The notes below the pieces were generated by a model. That model made no database searches. It was not told the DNA's origin and saw only the letters and a list, made by a program, of their open reading frames with translations. From assembly GCF_023078275.1 (NCBI RefSeq), contig NC_062982.1, positions 23,570,695 to 23,634,694 on the forward strand: 64,000 nt of DNA. The letters run 5' to 3'. A program made the position numbers and the translations under genes. Positions 1 through 11,601 of this stretch are shown here, piece by piece. Source of the DNA: Leguminivora glycinivorella. Lineage: Eukaryota > Arthropoda > Insecta > Lepidoptera > Tortricidae. The number at the start of each line of letters is the position of its first letter. Position 1 is the first letter of the stretch.

Positions 1-322
1 TTCCCTAACACAGTTGCATCGCTTTCTTCATGAAAACCATTATAAAAATGAAAATATGTCTTATGATTTTCTGTTATACATAAACTTTAGAAGTGTGTAC
101 ACATTCAAAAGGATAATGAACGATTAAAATGAGTAAAAATCCAATAAATTTGAACGTCAACTTTGAAAGACATGAAACTGTAAATATATTATTTTCCTAC
201 TTTGATTGCGGAAAATAGAAGGAATATGTCAAGAAATATAATAACATTATATACCCCCGGAACCGTTTTCACCCCAAATTCCAAATTACGGTATTTATTA
301 AATTGTCATTATGTATAATGTC

Positions 323-366
323 GGGAAATACGGAACCCTACACTGACGCGCTCTTGGTCGGTTTTT
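323..366 (+). repeat. 3' end fragment of the GGTTCCGTA/(TCCG)n repeat family
   Basis: This short stretch matches the right end of the two long copies at 7412-7950 and 59548-60096: a TACGGAACCCTACACTGA block, then CGCTCTTGGTCGG and a T run. Only the terminal about 45 bases are present, so it is a truncated relic. The GAGCGTG..CACGCTC hairpin seen in the long copies is shortened here. Confidence 0.6.
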
Positions 367-1059
367 CTTCTTAATGCTATTTAAGAGATAATAAAAAATT
401 ACACCTCCCAATTTATACTTAATAAGTTTTTTATGCAAAAATTTCATTTTTGGCACAAGCTATTATCGCCGACTGTACCTTTCTTTCAACAATCATCTAT
501 TGCTCTCCGAGACATTTCTAAAAACCCCTGACTCAATGGGGATACGACGTTTCATAACAGATCAGATTAGCTCCATGATACCATAATATTACATTGTCAC
601 TTGATTTACATATGTGTGCAAAATTTCAGCTCAATCGGAAACCAGAAAATGGGTCAAATTTAGCTTCTACGTTTTGACTCAAACTAACATGCCTAGTAAC
701 AAGGCAAGTTGAACAAAAGCTTGTATAAAGGCTTCTGATACTAGATTTGCAATAAGTTTACTTGTCATAATTTAAGAACAAATGAGACAGACATATCCAA
801 TGAAAAGTCTACACCGTTTTCGTGAACTGTCAAATCACCTCATACAATTTACGGCTGTAAGGCAACCAGGTAGGGTTTGTTATTGCACTTTAATTACATA
901 TTAATGATTTCTAGCCCGTAAGATATATATTTGCTTTAACAATGGATAGATATTTATGCGGGTGAGAGTGTAATTTAGGTTTTTATAAGGAATCAAATAT
1001 TTTTAAGCGACCTGATCAGATATTTATGCGGATAAGGACCCTCCCACATCTACCGTCTT

Positions 1060-1145
1060 GCGATCGTAGTGTCGGGCCAACTGTATGGCTAAGCCGCGCT
1101 GACGCGGCGTCTTTTTCCATACAGTTGGCCCGAAACTACGCTCGC
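1060..1145. repeat. hairpin (palindromic MITE-like) element
   Basis: Two arms of about 29 bp (1060-1088 and 1117-1145) are inverted copies with about three mismatches, sharing the core CGGGCCAACTGTATGG. A second, inner GC stem (GCCGCG/CGCGGC) lies in the loop. No transposase reading frame is present. A short non-autonomous DNA element is the likeliest origin. No clear target duplication was seen. Confidence 0.55.
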
Positions 1146-2700
1146 GAGGCGCTAGAAAGAGAGACGATGTTTTTGCCGGTCACGGAGCATCACAAATTTT
1201 TGCCGGGAACATGTCGTCATATACCTACTTATGGCCCCCTATAGAAAATCAGATATTTTTGCACGGCCGTTCATAGTCATTTATGCTGGTCACCAGCTGG
1301 TATTCCATGAATATTTGGTCTAGTTGAGTGGAGAAGTACCATTCAAAACAAGCGCTTTCTAAACAACGATGTATTTTGGTACCATATAATTATTATTGTT
1401 TTCAACTTACGATTACGTGTTCGCGGTATGCACAGAGTAAATCTTTAATGAAATTGAGACATTTTTTTATATATACAATTAAATTTGAACCAGAAGCACT
1501 ATACCTATACCCGCTCGCATTCCCCTTTTTTCTATTCTAAGTAAGAATCGATTAATAAGTATCTGAATATGTATGGATAAATTAAATTGTAATTGTTTAC
1601 ATACAACCTGTGAAGTTTGGTTGACAAATTTTGACGTAGGTGCTGTCATATATATTTTTAAAATGACGTACTGTTAATACCAGCGTAATGAAAATGTATT
1701 CCAATGAGTAAGAGAAAACATGAAACTTTTTTCAATTTAACCGAACTAGAATGAAATCATTTATACTCATTCGGTTGTGTTCGTTATTTTCTTTAATAAT
1801 GTGATATATTTTTATTTATTTTTTATGCACAAGCCATACACCTTTAAACTTTAAACGAGATTGGATCTCCACCTGACATATTTGATTTACCCTATTTATT
1901 TTGAGCACAGTTTTACACTGGTATGGTTTTTCGTGTACGTACACTATTTTTTGTCAAAATATTTGTCAAATTTAATTGTCAACGCGGAGCGACCGGCGAC
2001 ACGTCTGCCTCCGATGAGCCGCTCACGGCATGTAATCGAAAGGAGAATTCTGACAGCAATGGCGAATGTATGGAAATTTTACGATAGTTTAAATTTAAGG
2101 TAAAATTTCTTTGTTGCCTTTGAGAGGAAAAATATAAAAAACGTCAAAACTTCTAGTCCATTTATCTGGCTTTTAAAATCACTTAATGTTATAAATAAAG
2201 TATTGAATTTTTTTAACAAAGTTTACTAAACGGCAACATACGTTTTTCTCATTTTAGGTCAACTTTGCGTGGGTTTATTTATTATACCTTTAATAATTAG
2301 AGATTCTGAATAGTCAAAAGTTGTAGACACACTCTTTAAGATAATAACTACATTTATTTTATTTCATTTAATTTAGAAATGTGAGCAGCATTTGTTAAAC
2401 GCCGAATGCACTTTTCGAGGATTTCGTACGACCCCCTCTTAACGTTTACCTACCTATTATAATTGTTAGCCCGCATATTTTTTTAACTTTGATTTTTAAT
2501 TTTTGTGGCATTTCTGACGTGTTAAACGGTCAAAGTGACACGCCCGTAACACATGCCTTTTGTGGTTTTTTTATACAGTTTAAGCTCCTCAACTGCAGCA
2601 AACGCTACAAATATGATACGATTACTAATTACAGATACACAATCATGGAAATTTGAGGGTAAAACAATTTGTAATACATTCCGATATTTCTGATTTAATT
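1146..2700. other. AT-rich stretch with nothing recognised
   Basis: Apart from isolated short open frames of 60-80 codons there is no splice-supported exon, repeat boundary or conserved motif that I can support here. The AT-rich composition resembles neighbouring non-coding DNA. Confidence 0.5.
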
Positions 2701-2713
2701 CCTGGAAATTACT

Positions 2714-2968
2714 TCCCTGGGATCCCTTGGGATTGGCCCGTGTGGTGACGGGTTAAGAATTTCACCACCCCCTTTCTTCCCGTGGGTGTCGTAGAAGTCG
2801 ACTGTGGGATATGGGTTACATTGTGGCGTTAGGCGAGAGGCTGGCAACCTGTCACTGCAATGTCACAATTTGGATTTCTTTCAACCCCTTTTTGCCAAGA
2901 GTGGCACTTCATGTGCTCTGCCTACCCCTTTATGGGATACAGGCGTGATTATATGTATGTATGAAATG
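2714..2968 (+). mobile_element. SINE-like short retroelement (family S1), with 13-bp target duplication
   Basis: The insertion is bounded by the direct repeat CCTGGAAATTACT at 2701-2713 and 2969-2981. Internally it carries GGTGACGGGTTAAGAATTTC, a GAGAGGCTGGCAACCTGTCA block and a tail of TATGTATGTA repeats. A second copy of the same family lies reversed inside the DIRS element (50996-51234), and a diverged copy lies at about 25470-25995. Relative to the DIRS copy it lacks about 20 bases near the TTTCATGTGCTC block. It has no coding capacity. Family identity beyond 'lepidopteran short retroelement' is not claimed. Confidence 0.8.
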
Positions 2969-3529
2969 CCTGGAAATTACTCATAAAGTGGCTACGTGCG
3001 ATTGCAGAACGCTGTACTTTTTAAAACGTAAAAAAACATCGTTGCAAATGAATGTGTACTCAAAACCAAGCCACCAGAGCAGCGCCAATTTGTGTCCATA
3101 AAACAAAAAACACAAAAACGTCAAACGATCTCGGCGATATCATTATCAGTCGTCAACCGACCAGTAAAACACTATATCGCAAACAAGCTGAAAAAAAAAC
3201 CATATTCGCATAAATTTTGACTGCAGTTTCCTATAACTTCAAAGTGACGTAAGTTCTCAATTATGTCCAAGTAGAAGCGTCGTTTTGTAAGTGAATAGAA
3301 TGTGTTCCATTTGGTGAGTTGGCGTCGATAGGATCTTAACTGCGTCCGTTATCAGAGCAATTCGGCGTCATTAAAATAATTTGGAGCGGTGAGTCAGAAT
3401 TGCAAGCCGCTGTTCCGATCGCTATAGCATACGAGTCCAAAATAAATGACATGTCATCATGTGAAACAGTGTTCTGTCTGTTACCTTTTGCTGTTCGCCA
3501 ACTTTTAAGCCGTGATTGGTTACAAAGAG

Positions 3530-3760
3530 TGGTGATGGGCAGGGCACCTGGAAGTACTGGACTTCGTGACTTGAATCAAACTGTGGCAGATGAGATGACC
3601 CATGAGATATTGCCGCGTGGTGCCAGCATCAGAAAAGAATAGCTCCCTATCTCGTCCCATGGGTGTATAAGGCGACTAAGGGAACGGAAGGCGGCATGTA
3701 TGCACATGAGCAAGGCCCGTATCCTTAGCGGAATCTTTGCTCATGAGACCTGTGCACGCC
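3530..3760 (+). repeat. interspersed repeat fragment with CCCATGGGTGT..GGCGACTAAGGG block
   Basis: The segment around 3650-3690 resembles a block that recurs in lepidopteran retroelement 3' regions (CGTCCCATGGGTGTATAAGGCG then ACTAAGGGAACG, here seen once). An 80-codon open frame (3400-3642) runs into it but matches no family I recognise. The boundaries are approximate. Confidence 0.35.
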
Positions 3761-5090
3761 ACTCACCACAAAAACCATAGCAGATGGAAGGATGGCTTCG
3801 ATTGACAGGCGAGAAATACAACTTTTCTCAAACATGCAATGAAATATTGTCTTTACGTTCCTTAAAATGGGTTGGGAAGTATCGCTTTTTGGGCGCAACA
3901 ACTCGAGAGGACTGTAAAGGGATTTCATATTATTTTTCAGGCCTAGGCCTGCAAAGTAACTTTTTTTATAAAATATTGTCCTTTAGAGCATTTTTTTTTT
4001 ATTTCATTGTATGTTTGAGAAAAGCACTATACATGCCTCGGCGTGAAAACGGATTCCCGGCCTCGTATCCCTATCCGGCCTCGTTCGCACGCTCGCTCGG
4101 CCGTATATACCCACTTGGCCGGAAATCCTCATTTTCCCGGCCTCTGATGTAATGTACTATTAATGGGGACAGAAGGGAATGATTAATATTAGGACACCTA
4201 TTCCTAATATTAATCAGCACCGGGCAAAGTGGAGAAGACAGCAGGAAAGGCACTAGGCCGGGAAAACGCCAGGTTGAAGAAGATCCAACGGTGACACATG
4301 AGACATAATCAATCAAGACACAGTGTAATCTCAGTATTCTGGTTGGTCCAGCGACTCGATTCACCCAGGCACGGTATCAAATGGGAATACACAACATGCA
4401 ACACAAACAGCTGCCATTGACGAACTGTCTGGCGGTTTGGCCGATTGCACATTTTAGGAGACATAGACATACAGCTGATACAGCTTGAAGGATCGATATT
4501 ATACTTGGTTTATTACTAATGTAACCCACACCATGCTACAATATTAAAACATTTCCTTTTCTTTTTACGGAAAACCTACTATTAAGTACTAAACTAAAAC
4601 AATTGACGGTAATATTTTCCTGTAGCTGTACTGGTCAAAGTTTGTAGAATTCAACTAAAATAATAATTTCCTAAAAGCAAAGCACGTTTTACACGTTTAA
4701 AAGCGCAGGTGATTTGTAAAAATAAATTTACCTACCTGCTCGCCGAACTTAGAACGAATCCGTCTTGTTCTCTCTCCCTTTTAGAAAACTTACCTATAAA
4801 CATACCTACTATCAGTGGCGGGGCGTCCATAAACTCTATTCCAGCCGGCTAACCAAATACGAAACAATTGGTCACCATACTAAAATTAAACATGATAACT
4901 CCAGGTTTACTGCCACTGTCTTAAGGTTAGATGACGCAAATACCAGTCTTTTTCTCTCTCCCATTTCTAAAATGAAATCAAACGTGAGTAAATCAAAATC
5001 AAATCATGTATTCAGCAAATATACAGCAACAAGACAGATTTCTGCTTCGCGACCGTGTCAATGCGATAGGGACCCTCAATATTTTTTCTT
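3761..5090. other. mostly unassigned; small hairpin at 4181-4213
   Basis: A short perfect hairpin (ATTAATATTAGGA and its inverse) lies at about 4181-4213. Near 4812 the AGTGGCGGGGCGTCCATAA motif resembles the end of a short repeat also suggested at 42648-42795. Open frames of 97-122 codons overlap on both strands without a recognisable family, so none is called as a gene. Confidence 0.4.
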
Positions 5091-5097
5091 TTTATAG

Positions 5098-5248
5098 GGC
5101 GTTCTTACACAGATTGACTAAGTCCAATGAAGGCTTGTGTTGTGGGTACACAGACAACGATATATATAATTTACAAATACTTAAATAAATAGAAAACATC
5201 CATAACTCAGGAACAAATATCTGTGCTCGTCACACAAATAAATGCCCT
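5098..5248 (+). mobile_element. tRNA-derived SINE fragment (family S2), truncated
   Basis: It contains the family-specific blocks TTCTTACACAGATTGA, GGCTTGTGTTGTGGGTA, CAACGATATATATAAT and GAACAAATATCTGTGCTCGT, shared with 30971-31185, 55476-55685 and, reversed, 57071-57262. The tRNA-like head with a B-box-like GGATTCGAACCC is missing in this copy, which stops at AATGCCCTAAG. Confidence 0.7.
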
Positions 5249-5429
5249 AAGGCGGTATCCTGAGGAGGCAGTCTACAGCCTACATCGGCTGTGATGGCGG
5301 TACAAACAAAAAAAAAGATAAAACATTTATTTCACTCAAGGTCCATAAATGGTTAGTACAACATTAAAACTCTAAAGAACTAATATTAACAATGGGTGAT
5401 CTTATACAGTAGGTACCGCAATATTCTGA

Positions 5430-5525
5430 TAGGACTTCCTTTGATAACACTTCGTCGGCAGGATGCCTGACGTCCTTGTAGTTGCAATCCTTACTTAAAT
5501 ACTCTACCGACGAAGTCCTATCAAA
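5430..5525. repeat. imperfect inverted repeat
   Basis: TCCTTTGATAACACTTCGTCGG near 5433 is repeated in inverse form as CCGACGAAGTCCTATCAAAGGA near 5502-5523. It is probably a small palindromic element. No coding content. Confidence 0.4.
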
Positions 5526-5782
5526 GGAGGAAAACCAAATATGCTGGTCAATAGGAGTTAATTATCCATAAGCCAATTAATAGTTTATCAATACAGGAAG
5601 TCGGCCAATGGAGCGGAAACTATGTTTTGGATATTGTTAACGTTGTTTTTTTTTCTAATTATTATGACCAAAGATTAGTTTTTATTTTGCCATGTAGATG
5701 CAAAATTTTCCCTGTTTATTTCATGACTTAACTAATGATCACTATTGACAACTAAGCTGTCAATTCCTCATTACTGAGGATC

Positions 5783-6154
5783 GTGACCACATGGATTACC
5801 AGCTCCTGTCAAGTGTCTCCGTCGGTCGAATTTCAGGACGCAATTAAACGAAATTACCGCTTCCCAGCTCCGAACAGAAAAATAGTATACACACTTTGGC
5901 CAGTAAATATGAAAGTCTCAGATCCCATGTTTATTGACTTCGGCTCCGCCTCGGCCGACGAAAACATCAGGCTCTCGCAGTATTTTGATAAACAAAATCT
6001 TCACACAGTCAGAATCAATATTGATGGCCAGGCCGTTAGCCTATTAAAGAATATAACAAATAAGATTAGGCCCGATTTGGCGGTTCGTGGGGTGTTATTG
6101 TCATTTCAGAACATCATTTGTCACCATTCCTCTCGCAGGGGTGACGACGAATAA
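5783..6154 (+). other. unassigned open reading frame, 123 codons, GTG start
   Basis: An open frame of 123 codons that begins at a GTG rather than an ATG. I see no motif, signal peptide or membrane segment, and no family is recognised. It could be a degenerate transposon coding fragment or chance. It ends about 235 bases before a LINE tail on the same strand. Whether it belongs to that LINE cannot be told from sequence alone. Confidence 0.15.
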
Positions 6155-6388
6155 TTTGTACTCTACAATGCATAAGATATGAGTGGTTAGAATGTTTTAG
6201 CGGAATATTTTATTGTGACATAGACCAGGCCGCTCACAGGCTCAAGGGCGAAGCTTAGACTGTTGTAGTACTTGTAGTGTTATTACTCAGCGTTACTCAC
6301 TGCAGTGCTGGCGTTTTTCGTGTGATTGTCAGTCTCTCCGATAAAGTGGGAGACTGATTAATATTTCTATGATATGCTTATGAGACCC

Positions 6389-6537
6389 GGCAGACCACGT
6401 ATGCGATGGCGGAACGAGCTAGACTCCTTTTTGGAAGAATGGCCGAGGGCTGCTCAACACAGGGAAGAGTGGAAGAAACGGGGGGAGGCCTTTGCCCAGC
6501 AGTGGGACATGACAGGCCCTCAATAATAATAATAATG
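6389..6537 (+). pseudogene. LINE reverse transcriptase C-terminus with (TAA)n tail
   Basis: The frame starting at 6389 reads GRPRMRWRNELDSFLEEW and continues to FAQQWDMTGPQ, then stops at 6523. This pattern (G-R-P..RW..E...W..AA..R..W...GEAF.QQW) is the typical extreme C-terminus of insect endonuclease/reverse-transcriptase LINEs. The stop is followed directly by a TAATAATAATAAT tail, as expected for the 3' end of a LINE. Everything upstream is lost, so this is a 5'-truncated insertion. It is inactive. Confidence 0.8.
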
Positions 6538-6689
6538 CTTATGTTAGCCATGTGAGCCATGGGATTCCAAACATGAAGTCCTATAGTCTAACGTTGTCCG
6601 TAGCGGCAATGACAGCAAGGCTTTTTTTCGTGACATTACATTTTGGTTAAGATATATTTTACCAAATTGCAGAATGTGACTGGTTTTCA

Positions 6690-6872
6690 ATACATATACA
6701 GATGTAGTGCGAAAAGGGTTTCCTTCGGAAACGTTCGTATATGTCATGCTAGTTCAGTCAATGTCAGTACATCTTGTACTGAGACTGACTGAAATAGCAT
6801 GACACGTTCGTACGTTTCCGTAACAATACGAAGGCAACTCTTTTCGCACTACATCTGTACAAACATATTTGC
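6690..6872. repeat. palindromic MITE-like element
   Basis: Left sequence CAGATGTAGTGCGAAAAG (about 6699) recurs inverted as CTTTTCGCACTACATCTG (about 6840). CATGCTAGTTCAGTCA also pairs with TGACTGAAATAGCATG near the centre. Arms are about 80-90 bp with small indels and there is no coding capacity. Open frames on both strands here simply reflect the palindrome. Confidence 0.6.
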
Positions 6873-7411
6873 CAAGTTGCAAGAATCGCCACGAGTGCGC
6901 AACATCTTTGCCGCGAGCGCACACGAGATCTTGCTTGAAAATACTACTCTTTTCATACTCGTTGCGTATTCGCGTCAAAATCGCTCTCTCCTGTCTCTTG
7001 AGAGTTCCAAAACCAGAGCAACTGCATGCCAACCACCGATAAGTAGTAGGTTTAGCGCGTATTATGCCTTATAGAACATTCGACATGATTAATGTATGCT
7101 ATCCCCAATCCCCCACAATGTGTGACTGTTACACTATCGAGTTTTTTACTAGTGGTTAATTGTCGTTTGTGCGTTACTGCATGATGCGATCCGTTAGTGT
7201 TTGAACAGTTTTATGCATGCGTGCACAGTTTAGCATAATTTTATGATTAATTAAAATATGTAGTGAAGTTTAACCGAAATTCATACGCTCATGTTTGATT
7301 TTGTGGTACAGGTATGTATTGTATTGTAGTACGGGCGATTTTCCGCAACTCGACGTCTTGCGTCTATTTTTCGTGGTACCTGTTAACTAATGTTTTATCA
7401 CCAAGTCCCGT

Positions 7412-7950
7412 TTTTAGGGTTCCGTAGTCAACTAGGAACCCTTATAGTTTCGCCATGTCTGTCTGTCCGTCCGTCCGTCCGTCCGTCCGTCCGTCCGTCC
7501 GTCCGCGGATAATCTCAGTAACCGTTAGCACTAGAAAGCTGAAATTTGGTACCAATATGTATATCAATCACGCCAACAAAGTGCAATGTTTTATTAGGGT
7601 ACCCTACATGTAAAGTGGGGGCTGTTTTTTTTTTTCATTCCAATCCCAACGTGTGATATATCGTTGGATAGGTATTTAAAAATGAATAAGGGTTTACTAA
7701 GATCGTTTTTTGATAATATTAATATTTTCGGAAATAATCGCTCCTAAAGGAAAAAAAGTGCGTCCCCCTCTAACTTTTGAACCATATGTTTAAAAAATAT
7801 GAAAAAAATCACAAAAGTAGAACTTTATAAAGACTTTCTAGGAAAATTGTTTTGAACTTCATAGGTTTAGTAGTTTTTGAGAAAAATACGGAAAACTACG
7901 GAACCCTACACTGAGCGTGGCCCGACACGCTCTTGGCCGGTTTTTTTTTT
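7412..7950 (+). mobile_element. non-autonomous repeat, GGTTCCGTA family, copy 1
   Basis: It begins TTTTTAGGGTTCCGTAGTCA, contains (TCCG)n at 7457-7505, and ends ACTACGGAACCCTACACTGA followed by a GAGCGTG/CACGCTC hairpin and CTTGGCCGG plus a T run. The GGTTCCGTAGT start and the ACTACGGAACC near the end are inverse to each other. A nearly identical copy lies at 59548-60096 and a fragment at 323-366. No open frame. The hairpin just before the 3' end is reminiscent of rolling-circle elements, but CTRR is not evident. Confidence 0.75.
7457..7505 (+). repeat. (TCCG)n microsatellite
   Basis: About eleven tandem TCCG tetranucleotides after CTGTCTG, internal to the repeat at 7412-7950. The sister copy has a shorter array, so the tract length is variable. 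Confidence 0.9.
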
Positions 7951-9330
7951 TGGAAAAAGCTGCAAAACTGCACAAAAGAACCGACTTAATATTATATCTG
8001 TTATTAAACGCGCTAATAACAAATAGCTAATTATGATAACATAATTTGTATTACTTAATTGCTCCGCCTATTTTTATTGTTGTGGTTTTCAGTGAGGCTA
8101 ACTATACTAGGCTATTACAGTCCGAACTACCTACCGCGAACTACCAACTACAACATTATCTAATTTTCATACATTTGGGAGTTATTCCTTCGAAGTAAGC
8201 CGTCAAATGTGTACTTCGTGTTGTTTGATTTGAACCAATTCTGACCTATATGTGTTCGTCGATAAGGTTTGCCAATTATGATGAGGAGATCGGTAGTCCT
8301 AATTTAGGGCGCCTACAATCGCTTATGCTTTGTGGCTTGTAGATAGCTCTCCTTATCGCTCTTCTGTAGTGGTGCGACAGAGCCAGACAGCGTTCCGATC
8401 GCCACGTAGTGTTAACGATTGACACATCGGCCAGGCCGATAGTTTGCTCACAGCAACATTGTTGCACTGAAGCAATGTGTTTGACAATGCTAACAAGTCG
8501 GTCATAGTGCGAATAGTTCTAACAGTTCACTGCAAGTACGTGTTTCTATTATGCGAATTCAAATTTGATGACGTTATATTAGTAGCGAGGAATACATAGA
8601 AACTACTTTTAGAACAGTTGAGCACTTTTTCTATGTTCTATGTATTATGTGGTATAATTGGTATACATAGTACCATAAAACCAGTAGATAAATAGTAAGA
8701 TTACTTAACACAAAACATAATTGCTTTGAAATATGAAACTTTTTAAACTTTCAACATGGAAAAAGATTCAAAATATATAGCAACGTTTTTAATGATACAA
8801 AGAAAACGAATGATCATACTCGTACTTCTCTATAGTTTACCGCAACAATTGCAACAAACCAAGACTTTATCCTATCTAGCAGGTAAAAAAACGTTAAAAA
8901 ACAAAATGTCAAATTAACCGACCAGTTTAGAAGGAAAATGATAATTTAACTAACGGCAGAGGGGAAGCCCTAGTCATTTGCGAATTATGTAAATAGTGGA
9001 ACAGGAAAACTGATACTGCCATGGGATGTGGTTTATGCTGATTGCAGAACTACAGAGTTTAGGTACCTTTGAGATGGAGCGTATTCCTTATTACTTAGAA
9101 TATCAAGTCCAGAATAGTTTTATAATAAATAATTGAGCCTTTATACGTCCCACTCCCACTGCTAAAGTCCCCTCCCTACCCTGATGCGGATTAGGAACCT
9201 CAAATACATTTGCATTTGTATCAGCAAGTCAAAATCGCTGCCAACTGCAAGGTTTGACTCTTAGCCCCAAACTCAGCATAGCATATCTTCGCATGCATAT
9301 CACAAAAGATCATAAAGCAAAAGGTCATTT
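7951..9330. other. unassigned; short repeat fragment near 8335-8440
   Basis: The segment with CTCTTCTGTAGTGGTGCGAC resembles CTCTTCCGTATTGGCGCGAC at about 37490, both followed by AGAGCC and by AACGATTG. It is a shared, unnamed interspersed repeat. The rest shows no exon or repeat that I can support. Confidence 0.35.
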
Positions 9331-9335
9331 CTTAC

Positions 9336-9507
9336 CATAATTGTAAAATAAAATATCTTTGGTTTTTGATTTATCATTGGTTAAAACACTCCGTTGTTTC
9401 CAGTGATTTTTTCCCCGATATTTTAGGAACTTCTCTAAATAACTTACTTCCCGTTTTCTCTTAATTTTATACCGGACATGCATATCACCCTCTTGATCGA
9501 AATACAC
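9336..9507 (-). CDS. candidate internal coding exon of an unidentified minus-strand gene
   Basis: On the minus strand a TTTATGTTCTAG acceptor-like site (9508-9509) precedes a 172-nt open segment that ends at a TTATG|GTAAG donor (GT at 9335-9334). The 57 codons read VYFDQEGDMHVRYKI and end DILFYNYG, with no stop in frame. The FDxxGDxxxxYxI pattern recalls the membrane-proximal end of ligand-binding (Venus-flytrap) ectodomains, as in receptor guanylyl cyclases and class C receptors. That likeness is weak. The exon would be entered in phase 0 and left in phase 1. I do not name a gene. A chance open frame with fortuitous splice sites is the alternative. Confidence 0.35.
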
Positions 9508-9509
9508 CT

Positions 9510-11220
9510 AGAACATAAATAAAGAAGAATGTTTGTGTATAAACAATGGCCAGTTACACTTTAACAACCACGAAGACATTGTACTACACGTGCTCGGCTG
9601 TAAATAAACGTTCTAAATCACAACTGCAAACATTTCATGAATGATTTGTACTTGGACTACAATTCTTGTTATTATTTCCATGAAGGTGAGGCGGCTGTTT
9701 ATGAAACATAGGCTTTGTTGCTACAGAATAAGGTTGGATGGCCAGCGAGCTAGAAACAGTTGTGTCAGGGACTGTGCGCGGCCTAAACGTTGCGTCGGTT
9801 GTAATTTACCAGCTGATGGCGTGTTTGGACATTAACCAACCATTGCGGACAGAAATCATCAGCAATGGCTGCCTCGTGTACCGTGAAAACCGGTAGGATA
9901 CAAAGGTATCTTCATAACAGGTAGAGTCAACCCTACTCATCATTCGCTTGCCCTTATCCCATTCATTTGGCGACAGCGCAGTATATCTTCCTCTTCCATA
10001 CGTCTGTATGACCCATCATCGCATCATTCACTTGCTTTCGTTTCATATCATCTCTCACTCAGAACAGTTCATCCACCTTTTTTTGTAGAGTCAACCTTAC
10101 TAACGAATTTAAAAAATCGGTATCATTTATGTACCTAATTGCCGCGTCCTTAGAAATTTACAAGTGCGAGTATGAAATGAAAGCTGGTCTTATAGAAGCT
10201 GCTGCTTAGTTCAAATTCAAACTGTACCTGTCGATGCGACTATGACATTTACATAAAGAGTTTCCCCTGCAGATTTCTCAGAACCATCGAAGCACTTATC
10301 GTCATCATTTTCCCGTTGTTGTAGCTAATCTTGGCCACTATTAGCCGTGATCCGCACACAAGCGGCGTGCGTTCCGCGTCTTACGACGTGCGACAGGGGC
10401 GGCTCACTCCAGGATTCTTTCACCGAGCTGCCTGCATTCAGAGGTGCACCTTCGCGCGGTGCAAAAGAACTCAATATCGGCTGCTCGCGTGCGGTCCGAT
10501 TAATGTAGATAACAATGATGAAAGGCGGCATTATTGAACATCAAAGAAGTGAGCATTCTGTACTTGTACTTTTATACATTCTGTGCTAACTAATAATGAA
10601 ATTCGGAATCCGCTTCCTCCCGAACCTGATACCGAGTCTAAAAATAGTGAAATTGCGCGTAAATCACACCAGGCTGTCGTACTCGGCCCGATTCCGCCCG
10701 AGATAGCTGAATTGTTGTATATTTAGCTCTTTGAACCGCGCCCGCCAAAACGCTCCGTTTTGTGCGTCGACGCACATTTGATCTATCGACTTGTTCATTA
10801 AAAATGCTGAATGTAGATTAAAGGGGGTTATTTTCGTTAACACGAAAACTAGAGTCGAGGATGGCGTGGCGGGTTGATCTCGGCTGCTAATTAAATCAAT
10901 AAAATGAATGACATTTTTAACACAAATCTCAAGGAAGGTGGTTATCAATTTGTCTGTATTTTTTAGCATCAAAAGTATAAAATACCGGACATCTAAAAAA
11001 AATATCAATCCATTAAAGTAAATGAAAAATAAAGTAACAATGTTTGTTTTTTTGGCTCCATAACAACGTTCAATATCGCATGGAATCACAAATTGTTCCC
11101 AGTACACGTGTATTTTAAATTGATTCTCTGAACGTTTTCCTTTTTTGTCATTAAGTTAAAATTACTGAAGGAATTTCAATTTTCAAGGAATTGTTCTCAT
11201 TCATCAAGTTCTTACTGTGA
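9510..11220. other. unassigned; GC-richer patch at 10330-10540
   Basis: 10330-10540 is locally rich in CpG (CCGCACACAAGCGGCGTGCG and similar) and open on both strands for 68 codons, but I recognise no exon or family in it. A 147-codon minus-strand frame at 10664-11107 is unassigned and low-complexity in part. No splice support was found. Confidence 0.35.
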
Positions 11221-11221
11221 T

Positions 11222-11358
11222 CTTACATGGGCAACATTCCAAGCAATTTACATATCATTGCCGCGTTAGCTCCATAGTTTGGTGCGTATTGAACAAACGC
11301 GGCAATCGTATGTATGTATATAGATTGCTGGCAATTGTATTTCCCGTGTAACAGAACC
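11222..11358. repeat. palindromic MITE (family P1), diverged copy
   Basis: TTACATGGGCAACATTCC, ATTGCCGCGTT, CCATAGTTTGGTGCGTATTG and GCTGGCAATTGTATTTCCCG match, with drift, the better preserved copy at 45081-45223 in reverse complement (also palindromic). Arms are about 55 bp. No coding capacity. Confidence 0.65.
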
Positions 11359-11555
11359 GTTGAATATAAGTCAATGCGGCCAAGTTAGTCTACTGCGAAT
11401 AATTCGCGACGATAATGGCTCATTCTATAAAGGGTTGTTTTGGGATTACTTGTCGAAGCGGATCCCAGGCTCCCATGAAGCGTGACAAATGCAAAGGAAA
11501 TAACTCTACCTTAATAACTTCTCCTTGAAGATTTTTAATAGCTGTTACCAACTTA

Positions 11556-11573
11556 CCTGAAAAGAAAAACAGT
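11556..11573 (-). promoter_or_regulatory. putative recursive splice (ratchet) site
   Basis: On the minus strand, GTTTTTCTTTTCAG is followed directly by GTAAGTTGG. A strong 3' splice site thus abuts a perfect 5' splice site (junction 11557/11556), the arrangement of zero-length exons used for stepwise removal of long introns in insects. Alternatively an ordinary exon may begin with GTAAGTTGG: the frame after two bases (KLVTAIKNLQGEVIK...) stays open for about 45 codons. Position inside a long gene-poor stretch fits the first reading. Confidence 0.4.
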
Positions 11574-11601
11574 TTTGTTAGAATATATCATACAATGGCA
11601 A

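Noticed and set aside
7457..7505. Regularly repeated motif considered as a CRISPR-like or satellite array
   Set aside because: It is a simple TCCG microsatellite inside a dispersed element, with no spacers; the host is eukaryotic.
10325..10537. Overlapping 68-codon frames on both strands in a GC-rich patch
   Set aside because: Opposite-strand frames of equal length are a composition effect. No splice sites or homology support a gene.
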